NCBI GenBank assembly: GCA_050012175.1
Contig: JBEKHR010000006.1
Location: forward strand, 62,001 to 126,000
DNA length: 64,000 bases
Direction: 5' to 3'
Source of the DNA: CAVROP01 sp050012175
GTDB lineage: Bacteria > Acidobacteriota > Terriglobia > UBA7540
Below are positions 43,307-52,346 of the stretch, one piece after another. Position 1 is the first letter of the stretch, and the number at the start of each line of letters is the position of its first letter. Below the pieces are notes generated by a model. The model was not told the DNA's origin and did not search any database. It saw nothing but the letters and a program-made list of their open reading frames with translations. Made by a program: the position numbers and the translations under genes.

Positions 43307-45613
43307 TCATTTCGCGACCACCTGCAAGGGAACGCTGCTCGTTTGGTCGGAACTCGGTCCGACCATGATGTCGAAGACACCAGGCTCGACCACCCAGTGC
43401 ATATCTTGATTCAGCATCTGAAGGTCGCGCGGCGTGAGCTTGAATTCCACCGTCTTCATCTCTCCGGGTTTTAGGCCGAGGCGCTGGAAACCTCGGAGTT
43501 CCATCACCGGACGCGTCACCGAGGCCACGCGCTGGTGAATATACAGCTCCACGACCTCATCCCCTTCCCTGCTGCCGCTATTGGTCACGTCCACTCTGAC
43601 TGTAGTCTCTCCGCCCGTGCCGATCGCCGCGGGATCGACGCGCAGGTGGTCGAGCCGAAAGGTGGTGTAACTCAGCCCCCAGCCGAACGGGAATAGCGGC
43701 TTTCGGCCGTTGAACAGGTAGCTGCGGTTCAGGGAAGGTTTATGGTCATAATAGTCGGGAAGTTGGCCGACATTGCGCGGAAAGCTGATGGCCAGTTTCC
43801 CTCCCGGATTGACATCACCAAAAAGCACGTTGGCCGCGGCGGTTCCGCCTTCCTGGCCCAGGTACCAACCTTCCAGAATTGCCGGGACGTGTCCCGCGGC
43901 GTAGTTGATGGAGAGCGGGCGGCCATTGATCAGGAACACCACGGTGGGCGCGCCGGTTTCCACGATCGACCTGACTAACTGGTCCTGGTAGCCGATGAGA
44001 TCGAGCGAGTCCCGATCCCCCAGGTGATTCTCCTCCCAGGCTTCACGATTAGTGCTTTCGTTCTCACCCACCACGACAATGGCGACATCCGCCTTCCGCG
44101 CCACCTCGGTAGCGGCTTGAATGCTCTTCAACTGGGACTCGGGATCTGGGAGTTTGACTTCATTCTGGTACCACGCTGACCAGCCCTGCGTCCCTTCCGT
44201 GATCTTGCAGCCCTCGGAGTAAACCACCGTAGCGGCCGTGCCCACGCGTTCACGGATGCCTTCCAGAATGCTCACGCTGTGCGCCGGCTCCCGGCTGTAG
44301 CCACCCAGGTGGACATCCGCCGCGTTGGGACCGATCACCGCGATGGTCTTCAACTTCGCCAGGTTCAGGGGCAGCAAATTGCCCTGGTTTTTGAGAAGCA
44401 CGATGGCTTCCTGCGCGGCCTTCAGCGCCAATTGCCGATGCTCGGGACTGTTCGTAATGCGCTGAGTGTAGTCAGGATCAACATAAGGGTTTTCAAAGAG
44501 CCCCAGGCGAAACCTCGCAGCCAGGACCCTGGAAACCGCGCGGTCAACTTCCCACTCCGGAACCTTCCCTTCTTTCACTTGGTCAAGGACCGTGCGGTAA
44601 ACCGACCCGTCACTCAGGTCAAAATCCACGCCGGCCGCCAGGGCCTGACGGGCCGCGTCCGCATTATCGGCAGCGATGTGGTGCATCGTCACCAGCATCT
44701 GGAGCCCGCCGCCGTCGGAAGTCACGTAGCCGCGGAATCCCCATTCCTGGCGAAGGACTTTGTCCAGCAACCAGGAGTTGACATGCGAGGGAATGCCATC
44801 GATCTCGTTGTACGAGGCCATCACGCTGCCCACCTGGGCCTCCTGCACCGCGGCGCGGAAAGGCACCAGAAACGATTCGCGGATGACCCGCTCGGAGTAG
44901 TTGCCGGGCGCCGTGTTGGTTCCCCCTTCCGGTTCTCCATGCACCGCGAAGTGCTTGGCAGTGGCCAGAATGTGGTGTCGGTCGATGAGGAAATTCGGGC
45001 CCTGCAATCCTTCAATGGCAGCGACGCCGAGGCGCGAACCCAGGTAGGGGTCCTCTCCGTAGGTTTCTTCGGTCCGGCCCCACCGCGGGTCCCGCGCCAG
45101 ATCGAGTACGGGCGTGAACGCCTGATTATCACCAGCGGAAGCCATTTCGTCGGCAGCGGCCGTGAACACCTGCCGCACCAGTTCCGGGTCCCAGGTACTT
45201 GCCAAGCCCAGCGCCTGAGGGAAACTCGTGCTCCCGTTTTCCATGAAGCCGTGCAGCGCTTCGCCCTGGAAAATCGCCGGGATGCCCAGGCGTGTTCTCT
45301 CGGCCAGGTACCTCTGTACGGCGTTGCGCAGGACGGCAGCGTCGTGCGGGCTTATCTTCGAATCCACGCTGAACAACGCGCGGAATGCTTCGAGGGCGTT
45401 GCGATCGTTAAACTTTCCAGTCGTGTCCAGGACGCCGGGGCGGTATCGTCCGCCGAGTAGCTCCACCTTCTCCTCGAGCGTCATCCGCTTCAGCAGATCA
45501 GCTACACGCTTCTCAATGGGGAGAATGGGGTTGCGGTAATCGGGAGCAGGCGTTTGAGCAAAGGCATTCCCAAGAAATGCAAACAGCAGGACGAAGCCAA
45601 ATAGGTAACGCAT
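43307..45613 (-). CDS. Secreted GH3 family beta-glycosidase
   Basis: A 768-residue protein with signal peptide (MRYLFGFVLLFAFLGNAFAQ). The GH3 barrel holds PVLDLARDPRWGRTEETYGE DP, KHFAVHGEPEGG and the nucleophile D300 in YVTSDGGGL. The second alpha/beta sandwich domain shows AAQEAIVLLKNQGNLLPL and VIGPNAADVHLGGYS. The C-terminus is a fibronectin-III-like domain (VRVDVTNSGSREGDEVVELY) as in BglX-type beta-glucosidases and beta-xylosidases. It removes terminal beta-glucose or beta-xylose from oligosaccharides in the periplasm. It is 52 bp downstream of the GH31 gene on the same strand; GH31 alpha-xylosidase with GH3 beta-glucosidase is the classical pair for xyloglucan oligosaccharides, which is the inferred role. 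Confidence 0.95.
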   Translation of the reverse strand: MRYLFGFVLLFAFLGNAFAQTPAPDYRNPILPIEKRVADLLKRMTLEEKVELLGGRYRPGVLDTTGKFNDRNALEAFRALFSVDSKISPHDAAVLRNAVQRYLAERTRLGIPAIFQGEALHGFMENGSTSFPQALGLASTWDPELVRQVFTAAADEMASAGDNQAFTPVLDLARDPRWGRTEETYGEDPYLGSRLGVAAIEGLQGPNFLIDRHHILATAKHFAVHGEPEGGTNTAPGNYSERVIRESFLVPFRAAVQEAQVGSVMASYNEIDGIPSHVNSWLLDKVLRQEWGFRGYVTSDGGGLQMLVTMHHIAADNADAARQALAAGVDFDLSDGSVYRTVLDQVKEGKVPEWEVDRAVSRVLAARFRLGLFENPYVDPDYTQRITNSPEHRQLALKAAQEAIVLLKNQGNLLPLNLAKLKTIAVIGPNAADVHLGGYSREPAHSVSILEGIRERVGTAATVVYSEGCKITEGTQGWSAWYQNEVKLPDPESQLKSIQAATEVARKADVAIVVVGENESTNREAWEENHLGDRDSLDLIGYQDQLVRSIVETGAPTVVFLINGRPLSINYAAGHVPAILEGWYLGQEGGTAAANVLFGDVNPGGKLAISFPRNVGQLPDYYDHKPSLNRSYLFNGRKPLFPFGWGLSYTTFRLDHLRVDPAAIGTGGETTVRVDVTNSGSREGDEVVELYIHQRVASVTRPVMELRGFQRLGLKPGEMKTVEFKLTPRDLQMLNQDMHWVVEPGVFDIMVGPSSDQTSSVPLQVVAK

Positions 45614-45665
45614 GGTGTTGTCCTTCGATAGTTCTGGACGGTCTCTAATTCTGTTTCGGATTGCT

Positions 45666-48005
45666 TCAGCGTTGGACGGTGACCGCCGTGCCGCTGTAGG
45701 AAACCGTTTTATCGACTGTCCCGGACGGGCTCACGCCAACGCCGTGACCCGGCCCCACCCAGACAATATTGAACGTGCGGTGCTCGAGTATGCCTGGGAG
45801 GCTGCCCTGGCGCGCGCCGATTGTGAGCGTGTGCTTGGCGTCATCCCAGTGAATGGGAATCGTCGCATACGCGCCCTTCTCGTACTCGTAAGTAAGGCCA
45901 TCGTCTTCGTAGAGCGTGAAGTCCGCATCCGCTCCCGGATAGATGCGCAGTTCGACGGGGTCCTCCGGTTTTTGACTGCTGTACTCCATCGCTGGCCCCA
46001 GGGGCAAAATCGAACCGGCACGCGCAAACAGCGGCAGGGTTTCGAGCGGCGCCGCCGCCATGATGAACTTGCCCCCCGAGAAACTTTCGCCGCTCCAGAA
46101 GTTGGTCCAGGTGGTGTTGGGCAGATAGACGCGCCGCTGGTCCACTCCATAGTCGGTGACGGGACTGACCATCAGCGCCGGCCCGAACAGAAACTGATCG
46201 CCGATGTTGCGCGCCGTTACATCCTCGCGATAATCCATCACCAGCGGGCGCATCAGGGTGTAGCCCGCGTGCGTCACCTGCCACGCCAGCGAGTAGATAT
46301 AGGGCATCAGGCGGTAACGAAGCGTATCGTACCGGGTCAGAATCTCCTGCGCGTCGGCGCCGTAAGACCACAGCTCGTTCTGGTTGGTGGTGCGCGTTCC
46401 ATGCACGCGGAAGATGGGGCAGAACGTTCCGTATTCGAACCAGCGCAGGAACAGTTCCCGGTAGGCGGGACTGTCGGGATTGCCATCCGTAAAACCACCA
46501 ATATCGGTCGTCCAGTAGGGAATTCCGGAAAGCATCAAGTTCAATCCAGCGGGAATCTGCCGCTTGAAGGTTTCCCAATCGGAATTGATATCACCCGACC
46601 AGGCCGCCGCGCTGTTGCGCTGGATGCCCGCATACGCCGACCGCGAGAGAATGAAAACGCGCTTCTGGTCGGTCACACTGCGCTGGCCGTCATAGACGGC
46701 CGAGGTGGTCATCAGTGGATAGAGGTTGGCGTAGCGGGCGCCGTTACCTGCGGCCACCTTGTCGCTCACTAGGATGTTTGTTTCACGCCCCTCCGTCTCC
46801 GGTTCCGTCGTGTCGAGCCACCAGGCATCCGCGCCAATCTTGAACAGCACGTTGTCCATCAACTGCCAGTAGAACTTGCGGGCAGCGGGATTGAAAGCGT
46901 CATACAGGGCCATTCCTGCAGGATGAAAGGCGGCTGCCTTGGTGCGGTCGATAAAGTAACCGCGCTTGTCCACCTCCTCATAGACTTTCGAGCCGGGATC
47001 GAAATAGGGCCATACCGAAATCATCAGATGGAAATGGTTGCGGTGCAGGTCGTCGATCATACCCCTCGGGTCGGGATAGTGGTCGTTGAATTCGAAGTCT
47101 CCTTTGATTTTCCACCAGAACCAATCCTGCACGAGGTTATCGACGGGGATGTGCAATTCGCGGTACTTGTGCGCCACCTCCAGCAGCTCTTTCTGCGACT
47201 GATAGCGGTTCTTGCACTGCCAGAAGCCGTACGCCCATTTGCCGAACATGGGAGCCGCGCCGGTCAGCTCGCGGTAAGCGGCGACGATCTTGTCGAATTC
47301 CGGGCCGTAGAGGAAGTAGTAATCGATCTGGTCGGCGACTTCCGAGCTGATATACAGCGACTGCATGAAGCGGTTGTTGAAGCGGCTGCGGGAAGGGTTG
47401 TCCCAGAACAGGCCGTAGCCGTTGGTTGACAGCAGCATGGGGAGGGAAATGTTGGAGTTGTCCTGCGCGATGTCCACCGATTCTCCCCGGTAGTTCCACA
47501 CCCCGGCCTGATGCTGCCCCAGGCCGTAGAAGCCTTCCGGCGAGCCCCACAGCGCCACGAACTCTTCGGCGCGGTAAGTCTTCTCACCGTTGACCACGAC
47601 GGGAGTCATCGCCCGGCTGCTGTCCTGCATCAGCCTTTTGCCCGCCGCGTCACTGAAGACAATCACTCCGTCCTTGCGGGCCACATTGACTCGAAGTTGC
47701 GCGGTGCTCAGCGTCACCTCTTTGTCGGTCGATTCCACCGAGAAGTGCGCTCCAGGCCAACTCGTTTTGATCACGGCAAGATGCTTCACGTCCGGGAAAG
47801 AAGATGTGGGCGTATAGAGGACGCGGACGATGGAATCCGAGCAGACCTCCAGCCGCAGCAGGCCGGTCTGCATGGTGAAGAGCACGCCGTCGGACTGCCT
47901 CTCGATACCCTTTTCGGGATTCAAGGGATTCCATTGCGCAACGGCGCTCGGCGCCAACCACAGCAGTGAAAGTAGAAGGGCGTATTGTTTTATTCGTGTG
48001 ATCAT
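45666..48005 (-). CDS. Secreted GH31 family alpha-xylosidase-like protein
   Basis: From the ATG at 48005 (AGGAG precedes it) the protein has 779 residues; the in-frame codon at 48107 would add a leader with no signal. The signal peptide is MITRIKQYALLLSLLWLAPS AVAQ. Landmarks of GH31 include LVQDWFWWKIKGDFEFND, NVLFKIGADAWWLDTTEPE with nucleophile D398, WSGDINSDWETFKRQ with the likely acid/base Asp, and the C-terminal TLYEDDGLTYEYEKG. The WWLDTTEPE form fits alpha-xylosidases. It is followed by the GH3 gene, apparently as one operon. Compared with the GH31 protein at 16134 it is similar in domain order but clearly diverged. Confidence 0.94.
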   Translation of the reverse strand: MITRIKQYALLLSLLWLAPSAVAQWNPLNPEKGIERQSDGVLFTMQTGLLRLEVCSDSIVRVLYTPTSSFPDVKHLAVIKTSWPGAHFSVESTDKEVTLSTAQLRVNVARKDGVIVFSDAAGKRLMQDSSRAMTPVVVNGEKTYRAEEFVALWGSPEGFYGLGQHQAGVWNYRGESVDIAQDNSNISLPMLLSTNGYGLFWDNPSRSRFNNRFMQSLYISSEVADQIDYYFLYGPEFDKIVAAYRELTGAAPMFGKWAYGFWQCKNRYQSQKELLEVAHKYRELHIPVDNLVQDWFWWKIKGDFEFNDHYPDPRGMIDDLHRNHFHLMISVWPYFDPGSKVYEEVDKRGYFIDRTKAAAFHPAGMALYDAFNPAARKFYWQLMDNVLFKIGADAWWLDTTEPETEGRETNILVSDKVAAGNGARYANLYPLMTTSAVYDGQRSVTDQKRVFILSRSAYAGIQRNSAAAWSGDINSDWETFKRQIPAGLNLMLSGIPYWTTDIGGFTDGNPDSPAYRELFLRWFEYGTFCPIFRVHGTRTTNQNELWSYGADAQEILTRYDTLRYRLMPYIYSLAWQVTHAGYTLMRPLVMDYREDVTARNIGDQFLFGPALMVSPVTDYGVDQRRVYLPNTTWTNFWSGESFSGGKFIMAAAPLETLPLFARAGSILPLGPAMEYSSQKPEDPVELRIYPGADADFTLYEDDGLTYEYEKGAYATIPIHWDDAKHTLTIGARQGSLPGILEHRTFNIVWVGPGHGVGVSPSGTVDKTVSYSGTAVTVQR

Positions 48006-48293
48006 TGGGCTCCTGAGTTCACGGAACGGCGGATGCCGGATCCGTGTTTGATCCTGGACTCTTCTTCCGGCTGGTGCAGCAGGTGCTTGCCATGGAACCC
48101 GTATCATACGCCAGGTTCGTCCAACCCGGACAGGCTACCAGAAGAAATAATCGAACCTCGGTCATGGAGTATCCCAAAGAGAGGTTTTGGGCTTAAACTT
48201 ATGGGTGCAGTGTTACGAGCTCGAAACCATAGGGAGGCGCTCTTGCGTTGCCAGATTTGCCGATCGGGGAGGGCGCCGCACATTGCGGCATTG

Positions 48294-48731
48294 ATGTTTT
48301 CCTCATCGCGTTCTTCGATCGCGGGACTTGGTCTTTTCGGGGCACTATCCATCCTGACCTTCGCCCTCGTCACCTTTGCGCAGCGACCTGATCCGCAACA
48401 GCTCTTCCAGGATGCGTACGCGGCCCAGCAGCGCGGGGATGCGGCGCTTGCTGTGAGCAAGTATGAGGAACTCATTCGACTTCATCCGGAGATGACCGCG
48501 GCGCGCGCGAACCTGGGCATCGCCCTCGTCGCGCTGGGCCGTTTCGACGAAGCCATCGCCCAGTATCGCGCCGCACTCGAGCAAGTCCACGGCGACCCGG
48601 TCCTCCGGCTCGACTTGGCACTGGCTTGGTACAAAGAGGCTGAGTTCGGGAAGGCTCCCTCCGAGCGGAGGCGGGCAGGCCGGGCTCGGGGCGCATACGT
48701 GGAAGGCTATGGGTGTGCCACCCCCGGCTAG
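48294..48731 (+). pseudogene. TPR protein, truncated at the C-terminus
   Basis: A signal-peptide-like start (SIAGLGLFGALSILTFALVT FAQR) is followed by two or three TPRs (QQLFQDAYAAQQRGDAALAV, TAARANLGIALVALGRFDEA, VLRLDLALAWYKEAEFGKAP). The repeat pattern stops sharply at about 48655, and the frame runs on into low-quality sequence (SERRRAGRARGAYVEGYG) to a stop at 48731. Such proteins are usually several hundred residues, so the rest was probably lost. The break lies close to the left boundary of the defence island. An earlier ATG at 48201 is possible. Confidence 0.7.
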
Positions 48732-49381
48732 GAGGGTGGGGCGGCCAGAAATAACATAGCCCCCGGGGGGCGAGATTTCCATTTGCCGCGCGTGTTGCAT
48801 TTTTCTTGCAGTTTTCTGCCTCGGCGGCAGCTTATCCCAATGTTTTTCAAGTGTTTAGGACTATCCCAGGGGATATACCGATTAGCGCATGTATGTAGCA
48901 TCATGCCACACTGGGCGGCTCGCCCTCTTCTTGATAGGCTATACTTATAGCCTATAATCCGCCGGCCCCGCCGCCCGCCGGCTTCCACCCCTGGTCCTTC
49001 GGGAGGGCGTCCGCGAGACTGGCCTTGGGCAGCCGATCTGAGACCGAAGCGTCGCCAGCCTTGTCGCCCGGCCCACCACACTCGGTCAGGTTGAGGTAGG
49101 CATAAACGGAAATGCCGTGCGGCCGCATGTCGCGGGTAAACGCGCTGACCTTTTCGACGGGGCGCGTGGTCATGGCTGACCCGGGCCAGCATAAGGCGCA
49201 GACTACCTGGAAGAGCTGGTGCCCCCCGAGCGCGTTCTCCGATTCCCAATCAGATGGCGCGGACCTGAAACAGGATTTTCTACTGCACAACGCTGCACAC
49301 CCAAAAGCACTTGAGTTTCTTCCTGCAGGAATGTATAAAGAGGTTCGCCACTTGGCAATGCGCCCTTAAGGATGTGTTCCC
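48732..49381. other. Intergenic region at the left end of the defence island
   Basis: No gene recognised. Contains a 22-bp palindrome at 48934-48955. A minus-strand frame (48952-49290) with a YLNLTECGGPGDK stretch shows no known family. Confidence 0.5.
48934..48955. repeat. 22-bp palindrome
   Basis: ATAGGCTATA (48934-48943) and TATAGCCTAT (48946-48955) are exact reverse complements separated by CT. It is an AT-rich dyad in GC-rich surroundings; it might be a protein-binding site or an attachment-site half. Confidence 0.7.
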
Positions 49382-49846
49382 TTGCCAAAGCAGCCCGAAG
49401 CCTTTTCCAGGGTCCTAATCGACCAGGCCCTCAAGGACAGCGACTGGGATCTGCTTAACCCCCGCCGTGTACGTTTCGAGTCGAGCGGACGCGATGGACG
49501 CGCCGACTATGTGTTGCTCGGCCAACGCGGTCCCCTCGCGGTTTTGGAGGCAAAGGCCGAGGATAAAGACCCGTATGAGGCCAAGGAACAGGCGCGCGGT
49601 TACGCCGAGAACCTTCGTGCTCCCTTCGTCATCTTATCCAACGGGCGCGAGCATTGGTTTTGGAACTACGCTCGCGCCGACCAGCAGGACGCCTACCGAA
49701 TTGAGCGGCTCCCTTCACCTAAAGACCTCGAACGCAGGCAAGGGTGGGGATGCAAGCACGCATTCAGCGCGGCCACTGGGGGAAGGTCGCCAACACTGGC
49801 CACTCCCCACATCGCAGGAGTATTATGTCGGTGTCCTTGGCTCTGA
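49382..49846 (+). pseudogene. HsdR-like N-terminal nuclease fragment (type I restriction R subunit)
   Basis: The first 120 codons (TTG start with AAGGA upstream) match the HSDR_N region: RVLIDQALKDSDWDLLNPRR VRF, SGRDGRADYVLLGQRGPLAVLEAKA (the PD-(D/E)xK core with D in RADY and EAK), then YEAKEQARGYAENLRAPFV and ILSNGREHWFWNY. After LPSPKDLER the similarity ends and the frame closes at 49846; the helicase and methylase parts of a restriction enzyme are absent. It precedes the type III mod gene by 114 bp. It may be a remnant of an older restriction gene or a trimmed nuclease domain. Confidence 0.75.
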
Positions 49847-49960
49847 GGCTGATTTGTGCTTTAATCTCCGAATTGAAGACAACGCATTACTCAGTAAGCG
49901 GTTTGCCAGCGCGCCCTTCGGCTTGACACCAGGTAGAATCCGAGACGAAGAGGACCTTAC

Positions 49961-52219
49961 ATGCCACGACTGACGGAACAGGAGCAGCAGGAAATCATCC
50001 GCTTCCTGGAGGCGGATAAGCCGCTGCCGGACAAGTACCGCTTCCTGCTGTTCGAGGAGAAGCGCGAGGTGGAGCTGGTCTGGAATGGCAAGACCAGCGA
50101 GGTCTGCAATATCGTGCTGCCCTTTCAGGTGATTGAGCAGGTGGACGAGCCGCGCGCCGAGAAGCCAGAAGACACGGCATTGCAATCGGGTCTATTTGAC
50201 GCGCGGGGCCGCCAACTCAAGGGCTGGACCAACAAACTCATCTGGGGCGACAACAAGCTGATCCTCTCATCGCTGAAGAACGGCCCGCTGCGGGAGGAGA
50301 TCGAAAAGCAGGGCGGCCTCAAGCTGATTTACATTGACCCGCCCTTTGACGTGGGCGCGGATTTTTCGATGGACATTGAGATTGGTAACGATACCTTCAC
50401 CAAGAAGCCCAACATCCTGGAAGAGATCGCCTTCCGCGACACCTGGGGTAAGGGCACCGACAGCTTCATCGCCATGATCTACGAGCGGCTAGTATTGATG
50501 CGGGATTTGCTTGCGGAGGATGGCAGCATTTATGTGCATTGTGATTGGCGGGTGAATGCTTACATCCGTGCTGCATTAAATGAGTTATTTGGCGACTCCT
50601 GCATGGTATCAGAAATAATATGGAGGCGGTCAACAAGCACAGGAAGTAGCAAGGCTATATCCAACAAATTCCCATCAAACCATGACACCATACTTTTTTT
50701 CTCAGAATTACCCGGCAAATATAAATACGAGCGGCAATATATCGCGTATAGCGAGGATTACCTCAAGAGATTTAAGTATGATGATCAAGATGGAAAAGGC
50801 TTGTACCGAATAAGCGACTTAAATACTTATTCAAACGCAACTCTCGAAAGACTTCGCAAAGAAAATGCCCTTATCGAGCCCAAGACGCAAGGAGCAAACT
50901 ACAGCTACAAGAGATATCTTAGCGATACAAAAGGTATTGTCATCGACGATGTTTGGGCCGACATTAACTTTGTTAATCCTATGGCATCGGAGGGTACTGG
51001 CTACGCCACCCAAAAGCCCGAAGCGCTTCTTGAACGCATCATCAGCGCATCCTCCAACGAAAACGACCTAGTGGCCGATTTTTTCTGCGGCTCCGGCACG
51101 ACGGCGGCGGTGGCGGAAAAGCTGGGGCGCAAGTGGATCGTTACTGACCTGGGCAAATTCGCCATCCACACCACGCGCAAGCGCCTCATCGGCGTGCAGC
51201 GGGAGTTGAAGGCCGAAGGCAAGGGTTACCGCGCCTTTGAAATCCTCAACTTGGGCAAGTACGAACGCCAGCACTACATCGGCGTCAACCCCAACCTGCG
51301 CGAGGCGGAACAGCAGAAGCAGTTGGAAGAAAAGGAAGCCGCCTTCGTGGATTTGATCCTGCGCGCCTACCGCGCCGAAAGGACCGATGGGTTCAATACC
51401 TTTAACGGCAAGAAGGCAGGGCGGCTGGTGGCGGTGGGGCCGGTGAACCTGCCGGTGACGCGCCTGTTTGTGGAAGAGGTGATCCTGGAATGCCGCCAGA
51501 AGCACATTACCCGCGTGGACATCCTCGGCTTTGAATTCGAGATGGGACTGTTCCCCAACGTGCTGGACGAAGCCCGCGCCAAGGGCATCGACATCGCCCC
51601 CAAATACATCCCCGCCGAGGTGTTCGACAAGCGGGCGGTGGAAAAGAACCAAGTGGTATTCCACGATGTGGCGGCTATCGAGGTCACGCCGCACGTGAAG
51701 AGGAATAGCGTGGCAGTGGAGCTCACTGACTTTTCCGTGTTCTATTCGCAGGACTCCATCGCCGCCGCCGAAGCCACGCTCAAGGACAAAGCCAGCAAGA
51801 TCGTGGTGGAGCGGGGGCAGATCGTGAAGGTGAGCAAGGACGCAAAGGGAATCGTGAAGCGGGAGGTGCTGACCAAGAACTGGACCGACTGGATTGATTA
51901 CTGGGCGGTGGACTTCAATTTTGAGAGCAAGCGCGAAATCGTGCGCGTGCCACGTGACAGGATGAAACAAGCCCGGATGCCTGGCATGGAGGAGCCCGAA
52001 CAGTTGGACCTGCCGGAATATGAGGAAGTCTGGACCGGGGATTACATCTTCGAGAACGAGTGGCAGTCCTTCCGCACCAAGAAAGACCGTTCGCTGGAAC
52101 TGACCAGCGTCTACCACGAATGCCTGCCGGGTCGGCGCAAACTGGCCGTGAAGGTGGTGGACATCTTCGGCAACGACACCATGACGATTGTGGAGGTCAC
52201 TGTGGGAGGGAAGAAGTAG
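49961..52219 (+). CDS. mod: Type III restriction-modification system, Mod methyltransferase
   Basis: A 752-residue N6-adenine DNA methyltransferase; GAGGA lies 7 nt before the ATG. DPPF at 126-129 (LIYIDPPFDVGADFS) is motif IV, and DFFCGSGTTAAVAEKLGRKW with FCGSGT at 375-380 is motif I, in the beta-class order typical of Mod proteins. The Mod dimer recognises a short asymmetric site, methylates one strand and guides the Res subunit. Residues about 210-340, between these motifs, form the target-recognition region; the DNA there (50590-50990) is clearly AT-richer than the rest of the gene. It is followed by a perfect palindrome and then the XRE/ImmA, PIN and res genes. No phase-variable repeat tract is seen. 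Confidence 0.95.
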   Translation: MPRLTEQEQQEIIRFLEADKPLPDKYRFLLFEEKREVELVWNGKTSEVCNIVLPFQVIEQVDEPRAEKPEDTALQSGLFDARGRQLKGWTNKLIWGDNKLILSSLKNGPLREEIEKQGGLKLIYIDPPFDVGADFSMDIEIGNDTFTKKPNILEEIAFRDTWGKGTDSFIAMIYERLVLMRDLLAEDGSIYVHCDWRVNAYIRAALNELFGDSCMVSEIIWRRSTSTGSSKAISNKFPSNHDTILFFSELPGKYKYERQYIAYSEDYLKRFKYDDQDGKGLYRISDLNTYSNATLERLRKENALIEPKTQGANYSYKRYLSDTKGIVIDDVWADINFVNPMASEGTGYATQKPEALLERIISASSNENDLVADFFCGSGTTAAVAEKLGRKWIVTDLGKFAIHTTRKRLIGVQRELKAEGKGYRAFEILNLGKYERQHYIGVNPNLREAEQQKQLEEKEAAFVDLILRAYRAERTDGFNTFNGKKAGRLVAVGPVNLPVTRLFVEEVILECRQKHITRVDILGFEFEMGLFPNVLDEARAKGIDIAPKYIPAEVFDKRAVEKNQVVFHDVAAIEVTPHVKRNSVAVELTDFSVFYSQDSIAAAEATLKDKASKIVVERGQIVKVSKDAKGIVKREVLTKNWTDWIDYWAVDFNFESKREIVRVPRDRMKQARMPGMEEPEQLDLPEYEEVWTGDYIFENEWQSFRTKKDRSLELTSVYHECLPGRRKLAVKVVDIFGNDTMTIVEVTVGGKK

Positions 52220-52233
52220 GAGCGTTCATGCTT

Positions 52234-52259
52234 TAAACCCATCGAAATCGATGGGTTTA
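52234..52259. terminator. Perfect palindrome after mod
   Basis: TAAACCCATCGA (52234-52245) and TCGATGGGTTTA (52248-52259) are exact reverse complements around AA, starting 15 nt after the mod stop. The stem would be a strong mRNA 3' hairpin, but no U-tract follows, so a non-standard terminator or a protein-binding dyad are both possible. It separates mod from the downstream toxin-antitoxin-like genes. Confidence 0.6.
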
Positions 52260-52283
52260 GATACCGTTGCCAGAATCACCGCA

Positions 52284-52313
52284 GGTTCATCCAATTAATG
52301 AACCCGGTATAAT
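52284..52313 (+). promoter_or_regulatory. Promoter and operator of the XRE/ImmA-PIN pair
   Basis: A perfect -10 TATAAT is at 52308-52313, 34 nt before the ATG at 52347. Directly upstream is an inverted repeat GGTTCAT (52284-52290) and ATGAACC (52298-52304) with a 7-bp spacer, covering the expected -35/spacer area. This is the layout of an autoregulated antitoxin promoter, with the XRE domain of the next gene as the probable repressor. No good -35 hexamer is seen. Confidence 0.6.
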
Positions 52314-52346
52314 GCCAAGGGAAGCTGAGCGCAAGGGGGCAACACA

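Noticed and set aside
44279..45460. 393-codon plus-strand ORF
   Set aside because: Antisense shadow of the GH3 gene, which has clear catalytic motifs and a signal peptide on the minus strand.
45612..46772. 386-codon plus-strand ORF
   Set aside because: Antisense shadow of the GH31 gene at 45666-48005.
48952..49290. 112-codon minus-strand ORF
   Set aside because: No recognisable family or start signal. Kept as unassigned sequence in the island edge.
49467..49973. 168-codon plus-strand ORF overlapping the HsdR fragment
   Set aside because: It is a different frame from the recognisable nuclease domain, with no family match and a low-quality serine/arginine-rich sequence.
50590..50990. AT-rich part of mod as an inserted separate gene
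   Set aside because: The reading frame of mod stays open across it and the segment sits where the recognition domain belongs, so it is part of the same protein.
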